Source: Streptomyces sp. NRRL F-6676 (GTDB lineage: Bacteria > Actinomycetota > Actinomycetes > Streptomycetales > Streptomycetaceae). From it: a stretch of 64,000 nucleotides of DNA. The stretch is taken from assembly GCF_000725625.1 (NCBI RefSeq), contig NZ_JOHS01000001.1, positions 124,001-188,000 on the forward strand. Reading direction: 5' to 3'. Below the pieces are notes generated by a model. It worked only from the letters and a program-made list of their open reading frames with translations, made no database searches and was not told the origin of the DNA. Positions 26,772 through 34,668 of the stretch are shown in pieces (positions within the stretch are counted from its first letter, which is position 1; every line of letters begins with the position of its first letter). The position numbers and the translations under genes are program-made.

Positions 26772-26787
26772 ATGTTTACGTAAACAT
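26772..26787. promoter_or_regulatory. LacI-type operator O2
   Basis: ATGTTTACGTAAACAT is a perfect 16-bp palindrome with the centre ACGT typical of LacI sites. It lies between O1 and the lacI gene. The centre-to-centre distance to O1 is 56 bp, short enough for a looped or cooperative complex controlling both divergent transcripts. Confidence 0.85.
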
Positions 26788-26875
26788 CCGATGGCCGAAT
26801 ATCTACACTGCCCGGTGACGACGGTCAAGGGTCCGCGGGCGGAGCGGAATGCGCGGGAAGGCGGCGGAGGCACGA

Positions 26876-27991
26876 GTGGACACGGCGGAGGGAACGCCGG
26901 AGGAAGTGGCCGTTCCGGTGCGCGATGCGGGAACGGCCGGTGGGGGCGCGGGTGTGGGCGCCGGTGCCCGTGGGCGGGGGCGCGGCGGGCGTCGGACCAC
27001 CGCCTCGATGGCGGACGTGGCCCGTCTCGCGGGGGTCTCCTCGCAGACCGTCTCCCGGGTCTCCAACGGCTATGCGGGGGTGAACGAGGAGACCCGCCGG
27101 CAGGTGCTCGCCGCCATGAAGGAGCTCGGCTACCGGCCCAACAGCGCGGCCCGCGCGCTCAAGCGCGGCGAGTTCCGCACCATCGGCGTCATCACCTTCA
27201 CGCTGTCCACCACGGGCAACGTGCGCACCCTGGAGGCGATCGCCCAGTCGGCGGCCCGCGAGGGGTACGCGGTGACGCTGCTGCCGGTCGCGGTGCCCAC
27301 CCAGGACGAGGTGCGGGGCGCGTTCTCCCGCCTCGAGGAACTCGCGGTCGACGCGGTCATCGTCATCATGGAGGTGCACCTGCTGGACGCGGCGACGATC
27401 ACCCTCCCGCCGCACGTCCAGGTGGTCGTCGTCGACTCCGACGCCGGCGAGCACTACACGGTCGTCGACACGGACCAGGCGGGCGGTACGCGCGCGGCCG
27501 TGCGGCATCTGCTCGACCTCGGGCACGACACCGTGTGGCATCTCGCCGGACCCGACGGGTCGTTCGCCGCGCAACGCCGTACGGACGCCTGGCGCGCGGA
27601 ACTCACCGAGGCGGGCCGTACGGTGCCGGAGCCGGTGCGGGGCGACTGGTCGGCGGAGTCGGGCTACCGGGCGGGGCTCGCCCTCGCCGCGCGCCCGGAG
27701 TGCACGGCCGTGTTCGCGGCCAACGACCAGATGGCGCTGGGGCTGTTGCGCGCGCTGCACGAGAGCGGACGGCGGGTGCCGGAGGAGGTGAGCGTCATCG
27801 GTTTCGACGACATCCCCGAGGCGACGTCGTTCCTCCCCCCGCTCACCACGGTCCACCAGGACTTCGCGGAGGTGGGCCGGCTCTGCGTCCGGGCCGTCCT
27901 GCGCAAGATGCGCCAGGACGGGGAGGAACGGGGGACGACGCTGGTACCGACGAGACTGGTGGTACGGGGGAGCACGGCGGGGAGGCCGTAG
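26876..27991 (+). CDS. LacI family repressor of the beta-galactoside operon
   Basis: The protein of about 371 residues has, after a 40-residue Gly/Arg-rich extension, the LacI helix-turn-helix TASMADVARLAGVSSQTVSRVSNGYAGVNEETRRQVLAAMKELGYRPNSAARAL. A periplasmic-binding-protein-like sugar domain follows (TIGVITFTLS; VVVVDSD; FAANDQMALGLLRALHESGRRVPEEVSVIGFDDIPEA). I choose GTG at 26876 because GGAGG is five bases upstream, although an ATG at 26849 is also in frame. It diverges from the sugar operon and two matching palindromes lie between them, so it represses uptake and hydrolysis until sugar binds. Confidence 0.93.
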   Translation: MDTAEGTPEEVAVPVRDAGTAGGGAGVGAGARGRGRGGRRTTASMADVARLAGVSSQTVSRVSNGYAGVNEETRRQVLAAMKELGYRPNSAARALKRGEFRTIGVITFTLSTTGNVRTLEAIAQSAAREGYAVTLLPVAVPTQDEVRGAFSRLEELAVDAVIVIMEVHLLDAATITLPPHVQVVVVDSDAGEHYTVVDTDQAGGTRAAVRHLLDLGHDTVWHLAGPDGSFAAQRRTDAWRAELTEAGRTVPEPVRGDWSAESGYRAGLALAARPECTAVFAANDQMALGLLRALHESGRRVPEEVSVIGFDDIPEATSFLPPLTTVHQDFAEVGRLCVRAVLRKMRQDGEERGTTLVPTRLVVRGSTAGRP

Positions 27992-28117
27992 GGGGCGCGG
28001 GGAACCGCGCGAAACGGGGCTTCGCCCCACCGCGACGCCCGGCGGTTCAGGTCGACGCTCCGATAGAATGCGTGGACGAAGGACATGGCGGAGCGGTACT
28101 TCCCGGCGAAGGCGGAC

Positions 28118-30883
28118 ATGGTGCCTGACATCGCGCCGTTGCGGGGGCGACGCGGCGAGTTGGCGGAACTGGAAGCGCTGGTGAGCCGTGCCCGCGGGGG
28201 CCGCAGTGGGGCGCTGGTCGTCTCCGGTGAGGCCGGTGTCGGCAAGACGGCGCTCCTGGACCACCTCACGGCACGGGCCGCGGCACACGTCCGCACCGAG
28301 CGCATCGTCGCCTCCCAGTCCGAGATGGAACTCGCCTACGCCGGTCTTCAGCAGCTCTGCGGGCACATGATGGGCTCGGTCGCCCGGCTGCCGACCCCGC
28401 AGCAGGAGGCGATCGAGGTGGCGTTCGGGCTGCGCAGCGCGGCCGCGCCGAGCCCGTTCCTCGTGGGGCTGGCCCTGCTGGGGCTGCTCACCGAGGCCGC
28501 CGAGGAGCAGGAACTGCTGTGCGTCGTCGACGACGCACAGTGGCTCGACCAGGCGTCCGCGCGCGCCCTCGCCTTCGCCGCCCGGCGACTGGACGCGGAG
28601 GGCATCGCCCTGGTGCTCGCCATGCGGCAGCCCGACCCGGTGTTCGCGGGCCTGCCTCACCTGGTCGTCGAAGGGCTCGGTCACGAGGACGCGTGCGAAC
28701 TGCTGCGTCTGGCCGTACCCGGTGGTCTCGACCTGCGGGTACGCGACCAGTTGATCGCGGAGGCCCGCGGCAATCCCCTCGCCCTGCGTGAACTGCCCCG
28801 TGCCCTGAGCCCGGCCCAGATCGCCGGCGGATTCACCCTGACCGGTTCCCTGCCGCTGGAAAGCCGCATCGAGCAGAGCCTGGTCGTCCAGCTCGCCCCG
28901 CTGCCCGCACCCGCGCGCCTCCTGCTGCTGCTGGCGGCCGCCGAGCCCACCGGTGACCCGGGGCTGCTGTGGCGTGCCAGCGCGGTACTGGGACTGGGGC
29001 CGGAAGCCTTCGACGCGGCCAAGGACGCCGATGCGTTCGTCCTCGGCACCCGTGTCGGCTTCCGCCATCCGCTGGTGCGCTCGGCCGTGTACCGGGCCGC
29101 GTCACCGGCGGACCGGCGTCGCGTCCATGCCGCTCTGGCGGACGTCACCAGCGCCGAGCACGACCCGGACCGCAGGGCCTGGCACCGGGCCAGCGCGACC
29201 CTGCGACCGGACGAGGACGTCGCCGCCGAACTGGAGAAGTCCGCCGTGCGTGCGCGAACCCGCGGGGGCGCGGCGGCCGCCGGCGCGTTCCTGGAGCGGG
29301 CGGCGGAGCTCACGCCCTCGCCGTTCCACCGCGGGCAGCGGCTGATCGCGGCCGCCGAGGCCAAGCATGACGCGGGCGCGTCGGACGCGGCCCTGCGCCT
29401 GCTCGACTCCGCCCGCGCCCTTCCCCTCACCACGCTCCAGGAGGCGCTCGTGGTGCGGCTGCGCGCGCGGGCCGGATACGCGCTGCGGCGTGACCGCAGC
29501 GGCGTGCAGCACCTGCTCGACGCGGCACGGGGGCTCGAAGGGCTCGCCCCGGTCCTGGCCCGCGACACCTACATCGAAGCGCTCGCGGCGGCGACCTACG
29601 GCGGCCGGCTCGGTGACGCCGAGCAGGTGGCCGCCGTCGCGCACGCGATTCTCGGCGCCACGCCCGCCGCCGACGAGACCGACCGGGCTAGGGACCTGAT
29701 CCTGCGCGGACAGGCGCTGCTCGCCACCGAGGGACAGACGGCCGCGCTTCCCACCCTGCGACGGGCCCAGCGCGCGTTCCTCGAACAGGCGCCGGACTTC
29801 CTCGAACTGCACTGGATGTGGTTCGCCTCCCGCGCCGCCCAGGACCTGTGGGACCCCGCCGGGCTGCGCGCGCTCGCCGACCGGCAGGTCGAGCTCGCTC
29901 GTGCCGAAGGCGTCGTCACCGTACTGCCGATCGCCCTGAGCCTGCTGATACTCGTGCAGACCATCGACGGCGACCTGGACGCCGCGGAAGCCTCCTGCGA
30001 CGAGATCGACGCCATCAAGGAGGTCACCGGCAACCCGCTGCCGCCGTACGGACGGCTCCTCCTCACCGCGTACCGGGGGCAGGCCGACGAGGCGGAGCGC
30101 CTGGCCGAGCGGGTCCGGGCCGACGGGCTGGCCCGCGGCGAGGGACAGGCGCTGAGCGCGGCCAACTTCTCCGAGGCGGTCCTCTACAACGGCCTGGGCC
30201 GCTTCGCCGAGGCGGTGGCCAGCGGTCGGCGCGAACTGCCGTACACCCACGAACTGAATCTCGCGATGCGCACCCTGCTCGAACTGGTGGAAGCGGCCGC
30301 GCACACCGGTGAGCGCCCGCTCGCCGAGCAGGCACTGGAGCAGTTGGCCGGCGTCACACGGCCGGTGGGCACCAGCTACGCGCTGGCCGTGCTGGCGATG
30401 GCCGAGGCGCAACTGCGGTCGGGGGACGAGGCCGAGAAGCTCTTCCTGGACGCGATCAAGCGCTTCGAGCACGAGCGGATCCCGATCTGGGTGGGGCGTT
30501 GCCGCCTGCTGTACGGCGAGGCACTCAACCGCCAGGGGCGGTCCGCCGAAGCGCGCGAGCAGCTCCGCACCGCGCACCGGGTGCTGACGGCCTGCGGAGT
30601 GAACGGATTCGCCCAGCGCGCCGCGGACGAACTGCGCGCGAGCGGCGAGACCTTGCGGGTCCACGCACGGGGGTCGGCGGCGCGGCTCACCGAACAGGAA
30701 CTGAACGTGGCGCGCCTGGCCCGCGAGGGGCTGACGAACCGGGAGATCGGCGCCCGCCTGTTCATCAGCGCGCACACCGTCGAGTACCACCTGCGCAAGG
30801 TCTTCGTGAAGCTCGGCATCAAGCGGCGCACCGAGCTGAAGCCCGCCCTCGCCGGACTCACCGCGACCGCGCCGAGCGTATGA
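28118..30883 (+). CDS. LAL-type LuxR regulator with AAA ATPase domain
   Basis: The protein of about 921 residues has Walker A GEAGVGKTALL near residue 40, Walker B LLCVVDDAQWLD near residue 135, a long helical tetratricopeptide-like middle, and a C-terminal LuxR helix-turn-helix ([45 protein letters not shown]). Large ATP-binding LuxR proteins of this kind often activate secondary-metabolite or sugar genes. An ATG at 28085 is in frame but lies one base from its ribosome site; the ATG at 28118 has AAGG six bases away. A paralogue lies at 60.3 kb, closely similar in layout, motifs and sequence. Its target is unknown. Confidence 0.92.
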   Translation: MVPDIAPLRGRRGELAELEALVSRARGGRSGALVVSGEAGVGKTALLDHLTARAAAHVRTERIVASQSEMELAYAGLQQLCGHMMGSVARLPTPQQEAIEVAFGLRSAAAPSPFLVGLALLGLLTEAAEEQELLCVVDDAQWLDQASARALAFAARRLDAEGIALVLAMRQPDPVFAGLPHLVVEGLGHEDACELLRLAVPGGLDLRVRDQLIAEARGNPLALRELPRALSPAQIAGGFTLTGSLPLESRIEQSLVVQLAPLPAPARLLLLLAAAEPTGDPGLLWRASAVLGLGPEAFDAAKDADAFVLGTRVGFRHPLVRSAVYRAASPADRRRVHAALADVTSAEHDPDRRAWHRASATLRPDEDVAAELEKSAVRARTRGGAAAAGAFLERAAELTPSPFHRGQRLIAAAEAKHDAGASDAALRLLDSARALPLTTLQEALVVRLRARAGYALRRDRSGVQHLLDAARGLEGLAPVLARDTYIEALAAATYGGRLGDAEQVAAVAHAILGATPAADETDRARDLILRGQALLATEGQTAALPTLRRAQRAFLEQAPDFLELHWMWFASRAAQDLWDPAGLRALADRQVELARAEGVVTVLPIALSLLILVQTIDGDLDAAEASCDEIDAIKEVTGNPLPPYGRLLLTAYRGQADEAERLAERVRADGLARGEGQALSAANFSEAVLYNGLGRFAEAVASGRRELPYTHELNLAMRTLLELVEAAAHTGERPLAEQALEQLAGVTRPVGTSYALAVLAMAEAQLRSGDEAEKLFLDAIKRFEHERIPIWVGRCRLLYGEALNRQGRSAEAREQLRTAHRVLTACGVNGFAQRAADELRASGETLRVHARGSAARLTEQELNVARLAREGLTNREIGARLFISAHTVEYHLRKVFVKLGIKRRTELKPALAGLTATAPSV

Positions 30884-31090
30884 ACGCCCGGGGCCACGAG
30901 CCGGTCCCCTCTCCGGCTTCCGCCCGCGGGCGACGGCCGGCGCCATGCGCCGCGGACGTCTCCCGCCCGCTCCCTGCCCGGGCCGGTGCGTGTGCTTGAC
31001 GTCGTCCCATGATTCGGGAGGGGCAGCAACATCTGGAACGTCGTCATCGGACCTTCCGGCACCACCTTCCGGCACCCTCCGGCAGCCTCC

Positions 31091-31870
31091 TCAGACGTGC
31101 CGAACCGTTCCGTGTCCGTCGGCGGGCGGGTGGGGGCGGTTCCACCCGTGCAGCTTGTCGGGGTTCAGGACGGCCCAGACGTGTGTGACGCGCTGGTCGG
31201 TGATGTCGAAGCTGATGACGGCGGCGACCCGGTCGTGGTGGCGCACGACGATCGCGGTGCGACCGTTGGCCGCCTGGAGGTGGAGGACGGTGCGGGGGCG
31301 GGGGGCGAGGAGTGTGAGGAGGGTCCGGGCGACGCGCTGGTCGCCGTGCACCGGCCTGGTCAGAGCACGGATCTTGCCTCCGCCGTCGAAGAACGCGATG
31401 GCGTGCCGAGACAGCAGGGACACCAGCTGCCTCGCGTCGTTGCGTACGCAGGCCTGCCGGACGGCGCGGACGATCCCGTCGTGCTGGTGCGACGGGGTGG
31501 GACGCGCGCGGTCGGCACGCAGGCCGCGGCGGGCGCTCTCGGCCGGCTCGGCGCACTCGCGCGGGGTCCGCCCGACGAAGTCGGCGACGATGCCGACGCC
31601 GGCGTCCACCTCGCCCGGGCCCGGCAGTCGGCGTGCGGGTGCGCACAGGCGCGCCAGACAGATGGTGCCCGTGCGCTCGGTCAGCCAGACACGCGGATCG
31701 CTGATGCCCGTCCGCTCGTCGTCGGTCAGGCCGTACCACCGCCGGTAGGCCTCGGTGACGGCCTCTTCGGCCGTCGGCCCGACGCCCAGCATCCAGCGAG
31801 CGACGTCGATCAGCTGCTGTCGCTCGTCCAGCAGCTCCGCGAGCGGTGTCGTGTCACCGGTCCCACCCAT
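31091..31870 (-). CDS. ECF41-like protein with sigma2-like region and SnoaL-like domain but no sigma4
   Basis: The 259-residue protein begins with a sigma2-like stretch (LIDVARWMLGVGPTAEEAVTEAYRRWYGLTDDERTGISDPRVWL) resembling ECF sigma factors. It lacks the sigma4 helix-turn-helix. The C-terminal half is SnoaL-like and keeps the two ECF41 hallmarks, DGGGK (FFDGGGKIRALTRP) and NPDKL (AVLNPDKLHGW). The ATG at 31870 has AGGAAGG upstream. The gene is itself preceded by an ECF41-type promoter (31941-31967) divergent from that of the NADH dehydrogenase gene. Without sigma4 it is unlikely to be a normal sigma factor; a modulator of the true ECF41 factors is a reasonable guess. A close relative lies at 34669. 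Confidence 0.82.
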   Translation of the reverse strand: MGGTGDTTPLAELLDERQQLIDVARWMLGVGPTAEEAVTEAYRRWYGLTDDERTGISDPRVWLTERTGTICLARLCAPARRLPGPGEVDAGVGIVADFVGRTPRECAEPAESARRGLRADRARPTPSHQHDGIVRAVRQACVRNDARQLVSLLSRHAIAFFDGGGKIRALTRPVHGDQRVARTLLTLLAPRPRTVLHLQAANGRTAIVVRHHDRVAAVISFDITDQRVTHVWAVLNPDKLHGWNRPHPPADGHGTVRHV

Positions 31871-31940
31871 GAGGTGTCCTTCCTCTACCAGCACCACATC
31901 GCCACCACCGCGGTCGGCCGGCCGTGCCCTCGGCAGTGCA

Positions 31941-31967
31941 GACCGCACAGGCGCGGATCATGTGACA
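31941..31967 (-). promoter_or_regulatory. ECF41-type promoter P1 (sigma-like gene)
   Basis: On the minus strand TGTCACA is followed after exactly 16 bases by GGTC. The likely start point is about 60 bases before the ATG at 31870. It is back to back with P2. Confidence 0.75.
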
Positions 31968-31981
31968 ACAGGAGGCGACGC

Positions 31982-32008
31982 TGTCACACGGGGCGGTGCC
32001 GGCCGGTC
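31982..32008 (+). promoter_or_regulatory. ECF41-type promoter P2 (NADH dehydrogenase gene)
   Basis: TGTCACA, 16 bases, GGTC on the plus strand, 35 bases before the GTG start at 32043. Confidence 0.78.
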
Positions 32009-32042
32009 TTGAAGGGGGAAACCAAGAGAAACAGAGGACACC

Positions 32043-33488
32043 GTGCGTGAGATCCTGATCGTGGGCGGCGGTTACGCGGGCTTCTACACCGCGTGGGGCC
32101 TGGAGAAGAAGTTGCGGCGGGACGAGGCGCGGATCAACGTCGTCGACCCGCGCCCCTACATGACGTACCAGCCGTTCCTGCCCGAGGTGGTCGCCGGGTC
32201 GGTGGAGGCCCGTCATGCCGCGGTCTCGCTCCGGCGGCACCTGCACCGCACCCGCCTGATCGCGGGTTCGGTCACCGAGATCCGCAACAGCGCGCACACG
32301 GCGACGGTCCGGCCGCCGTCCGGGCCGGAGTTCGACCTCCACTACGACATGCTGGTGATGACCGCGGGAGCCGTTACCCGCACCTTTCCGATCCCGGGCC
32401 TGAGCGACCAGGCGTACGGGCTCAAGCACGTCGAGGAGGCCGTGGCGATCCGCGACCGGCTGCTCACCTCCTTCGACCGCGCGGCGGCCCTGCCCCACGG
32501 GCCGGAACGCCGTCGGCTGCTCACCGCCACCGTCGTCGGTGGTGGCTTCTCCGGGGTCGAGGGTTTCGGTGAACTGCTGAGCCTGGCATCCGCGTTGCTC
32601 AAGCACTATCCCGAGATCGGGGCGGAGGAACTCGCCTTCCACCTGGTCGAGGCACGGGGGCGCATCCTGCCCGAGGTCACCGACCGGCCGGGGGAGTGGG
32701 TGGTGCGCTCGCTGGAGAAGCGTGGTGCGCGGGTGCATCTGAACACCCAGCTGGTCTCCGCGCAGGACGGCCGTGTGGTGCTCTCGGACGGATCGGAGTA
32801 CGACTCGGAGCTGCTCGTGTGGACGGCGGGCAACGCCGCCAATCCCATCGTGCACAACCACACCGACCTCCCCGTCGACGCACGGGGTCTGCTGATGGTG
32901 CGCGCGGATCTCCGCGTCGGGACGGAGAGCGAGTTCGTGGCGGACGTGTGGGCGGCCGGTGACGACGCCTCCGTGCCCGATCTCGCCGCCGGCCGGCCGG
33001 ACGCCCGCACGGTGCCCAACGCCCAGCACGCCGTCCGTCAGGGCAAGCGGCTGGCGAAGAACATCCTGGCGTCACTGCGCGGCCGGCCCACCAAGGACTA
33101 TGTGCACCACAGCCTCGGCGTGGTGGCCACCCTCGGGCTGGGACACGGCATCTTCCAGTACCGCCGTCTGGTCATCAAGGGGTTCCCGGCCTGGCTGATG
33201 CACCGCGGCTACCACGTACTGGCCGTACCGAGCTGGGAGCGCAAGGCACGGGTGTTCGCCGTCTGGGTGACCGCCGCCTTCTTCGGCCGCGACGTCATCT
33301 CCCTCGCCTCGGTCCAGCACCCGAGGGAGGCCTTCGTCTCCAGCGGTGACCCACGGCGGAGCGAGAAGTCCCCCGACGCGGACGCCGTCGCCGGAGGAGC
33401 CGTGGTAGGCCCCGGGGGGCACGGCAGGGCGGCTCAGCGCTTGGCCGCGCGGTACAGACCGCGGCCCACCCGGCGGACACGGGACTGA
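32043..33488 (+). CDS. ndh: Type II NADH dehydrogenase (NDH-2)
   Basis: The 481-residue FAD protein has the N-terminal dinucleotide motif LIVGGGYAGFYTAWGLEKKL and a second NAD site VVGGGFSGVEGFGEL near residue 165. It also has the C-terminal FAD segment DVWAAGDDASVPDL and the amphipathic membrane-anchoring tail typical of NDH-2. It passes electrons from NADH to menaquinone without pumping protons. The GTG at 32043 has GAGGA four bases upstream. It is driven by an ECF41-type promoter. The last 55 bases overlap, antisense, the end of the gene at 33434, which means that the Arg-rich C-terminal tail is coded on both strands. Confidence 0.92.
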   Translation: MREILIVGGGYAGFYTAWGLEKKLRRDEARINVVDPRPYMTYQPFLPEVVAGSVEARHAAVSLRRHLHRTRLIAGSVTEIRNSAHTATVRPPSGPEFDLHYDMLVMTAGAVTRTFPIPGLSDQAYGLKHVEEAVAIRDRLLTSFDRAAALPHGPERRRLLTATVVGGGFSGVEGFGELLSLASALLKHYPEIGAEELAFHLVEARGRILPEVTDRPGEWVVRSLEKRGARVHLNTQLVSAQDGRVVLSDGSEYDSELLVWTAGNAANPIVHNHTDLPVDARGLLMVRADLRVGTESEFVADVWAAGDDASVPDLAAGRPDARTVPNAQHAVRQGKRLAKNILASLRGRPTKDYVHHSLGVVATLGLGHGIFQYRRLVIKGFPAWLMHRGYHVLAVPSWERKARVFAVWVTAAFFGRDVISLASVQHPREAFVSSGDPRRSEKSPDADAVAGGAVVGPGGHGRAAQRLAARYRPRPTRRTRD

Positions 33489-33943
33489 CCGACCAGACGG
33501 TCGAGCGTGCTCCGGACGGCGTTGATGCTGCCGCTGTCGGTGTCCCGGCCAAGAGCGGACGCCACATCCCTGGCACGGACGTCGGTGTTTCCGGCGTCCG
33601 CGAAGTAGGCCAGGATCTGTTCGGTCAGCTTGCCGTACGACTTGGAGCGGTCCCCGTCATCGGCCCCCTCGTCCGCGGACGGCACGGCTGCGGGCACGGG
33701 TGCCGCCGTCGCCGTCGCCTCCGCGACCACGTCCGCCGGACGGGCCGCCGCGGACGAGGGAACGGACTCGGGCATGAGGGCTTGCAGGGCACCGAGGGCC
33801 CGTTGCACGGAGCCGAGGTGAGCGGTGACCGCGGCCAGTTCCCGCTCCAGTGCCTGCTTCTGGATCTCCAGCCGTACCAGGTCCTCCTGGAGGCCCTCGG
33901 CGGTGATCTCGATGTTGCGAGCCTTGGGGGTCACGGAGACCAT
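33434..33943 (-). CDS. Coiled-coil protein with C-terminal winged-helix-like domain
   Basis: The 169-residue protein has a long N-terminal coiled coil (EGLQEDLVRLEIQKQALERELAAVTAHLGSVQRALGAL), a disordered Ala/Pro/Asp-rich middle, and a basic C-terminus (YGKLTEQILAYFADAGNTDVRARDVASALGRD...INAVRSTLDRLVGQSRVRRVGRGLYR) that looks like a winged helix. It resembles a small regulatory or nucleoid protein of Streptomyces. The ATG at 33943 has GAGGAA five bases upstream. Its 3' end overlaps that of NDH-2 by 55 bases. Confidence 0.82.
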   Translation of the reverse strand: MVSVTPKARNIEITAEGLQEDLVRLEIQKQALERELAAVTAHLGSVQRALGALQALMPESVPSSAAARPADVVAEATATAAPVPAAVPSADEGADDGDRSKSYGKLTEQILAYFADAGNTDVRARDVASALGRDTDSGSINAVRSTLDRLVGQSRVRRVGRGLYRAAKR

Positions 33944-34129
33944 GCGTTCCTCTCGTCTCGTTCCGGCGGAGCCGCCCGACGCGGGCTCCGTCACCCGGCC
34001 CGGCACCGGGGGGCAGGATACCCGTACTGCCGGGAAACGGCCCACGTCGGGCGGCGAGCGCGGCGGACCGGCGGCGCGCCGACGACGAGGTCCGTCGCGA
34101 CGCGCCACCGGGCCCGCCCGCCCGCTGTG

Positions 34130-34381
34130 TCAGGCACGGCCCCGCTTCGAGCGGCCGGGCCCGGCGCCGTTCTCCTGTCCCTCGGGAGCCTCGCCGTCGG
34201 TGGGGCCGGTCACCGGGCGCCGCAGTCGCCGTAGGGTCTCGGAGACGGCGTCGATACGTGCGTCCACCGAGTCGATCGCCTCTCGGAGCAGGCTCAACCG
34301 CCCCTCGAGCAGGGCGGCCTCCGCAGCCAGTGACGCGGTGGCGGCGGCGGGATCGGTCTGCCGGTCAGTGCTTCGGGACAT
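34130..34381 (-). CDS. Small coiled-coil protein
   Basis: The 83-residue protein has one amphipathic helix (ASLAAEAALLEGRLSLLREAIDSVDARIDAVSETLRRL) and a basic disordered tail. It has no recognised domain. The ATG at 34381 has AAGGA eight bases upstream, and an ECF41-type promoter (34436-34462) points straight at it, which supports it as a real gene. It lies between the winged-helix protein gene and the sigma-like gene at 34669. Such proteins often pair with a partner coiled coil, perhaps that of the upstream-neighbour at 33434. Confidence 0.72.
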   Translation of the reverse strand: MSRSTDRQTDPAAATASLAAEAALLEGRLSLLREAIDSVDARIDAVSETLRRLRRPVTGPTDGEAPEGQENGAGPGRSKRGRA

Positions 34382-34435
34382 CCCTCGTCCTTCCTCAGCT
34401 CGTGCCGTCGGCTCGTGGACCGTCGGCATCGCATT

Positions 34436-34462
34436 GACCGGACAGTGACGAGCCCTGTGACA
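34436..34462 (-). promoter_or_regulatory. ECF41-type promoter P3 (small coiled-coil gene)
   Basis: Minus-strand TGTCACA, 16 bases, GGTC, ending 55 bases before the ATG at 34381. Confidence 0.75.
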
Positions 34463-34482
34463 GCTGCCTCGGACGCAACGTC

Positions 34483-34497
34483 GGTCACAGTGTGACC
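34483..34497. promoter_or_regulatory. 15-bp palindrome made of two opposed GTCACA half-sites
   Basis: GGTCACA-G-TGTGACC is a perfect palindrome in the gap before the sigma-like gene at 34669. Each arm differs from the -35 element of the ECF41-type promoters by one base. On the minus strand a CGTC follows after 15, not 16, bases. It could be a hybrid or degraded divergent promoter. Confidence 0.45.
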
Positions 34498-34668
34498 GTG
34501 TGAGGGTGTGCGGTGTTGTGTGGGGAGGAGATTCCCCGCGCAGCCCCGGGGACATGGATGCGGCCGTTGTGGTGCCGCCGGTAACGTGACGATGCGCGCG
34601 AGGCGGGAACCGCATCCAGGAGGACGAGAGCCGTCACAAGGACGGGTCGTTGAGCAGGAGGAGTCGGT

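Noticed and set aside
34632..34658. CGTCACA before the sigma-like gene at 34669 as its promoter
   Set aside because: The bases 16 nt downstream are CAGG, and the site would leave almost no room before the ribosome site.
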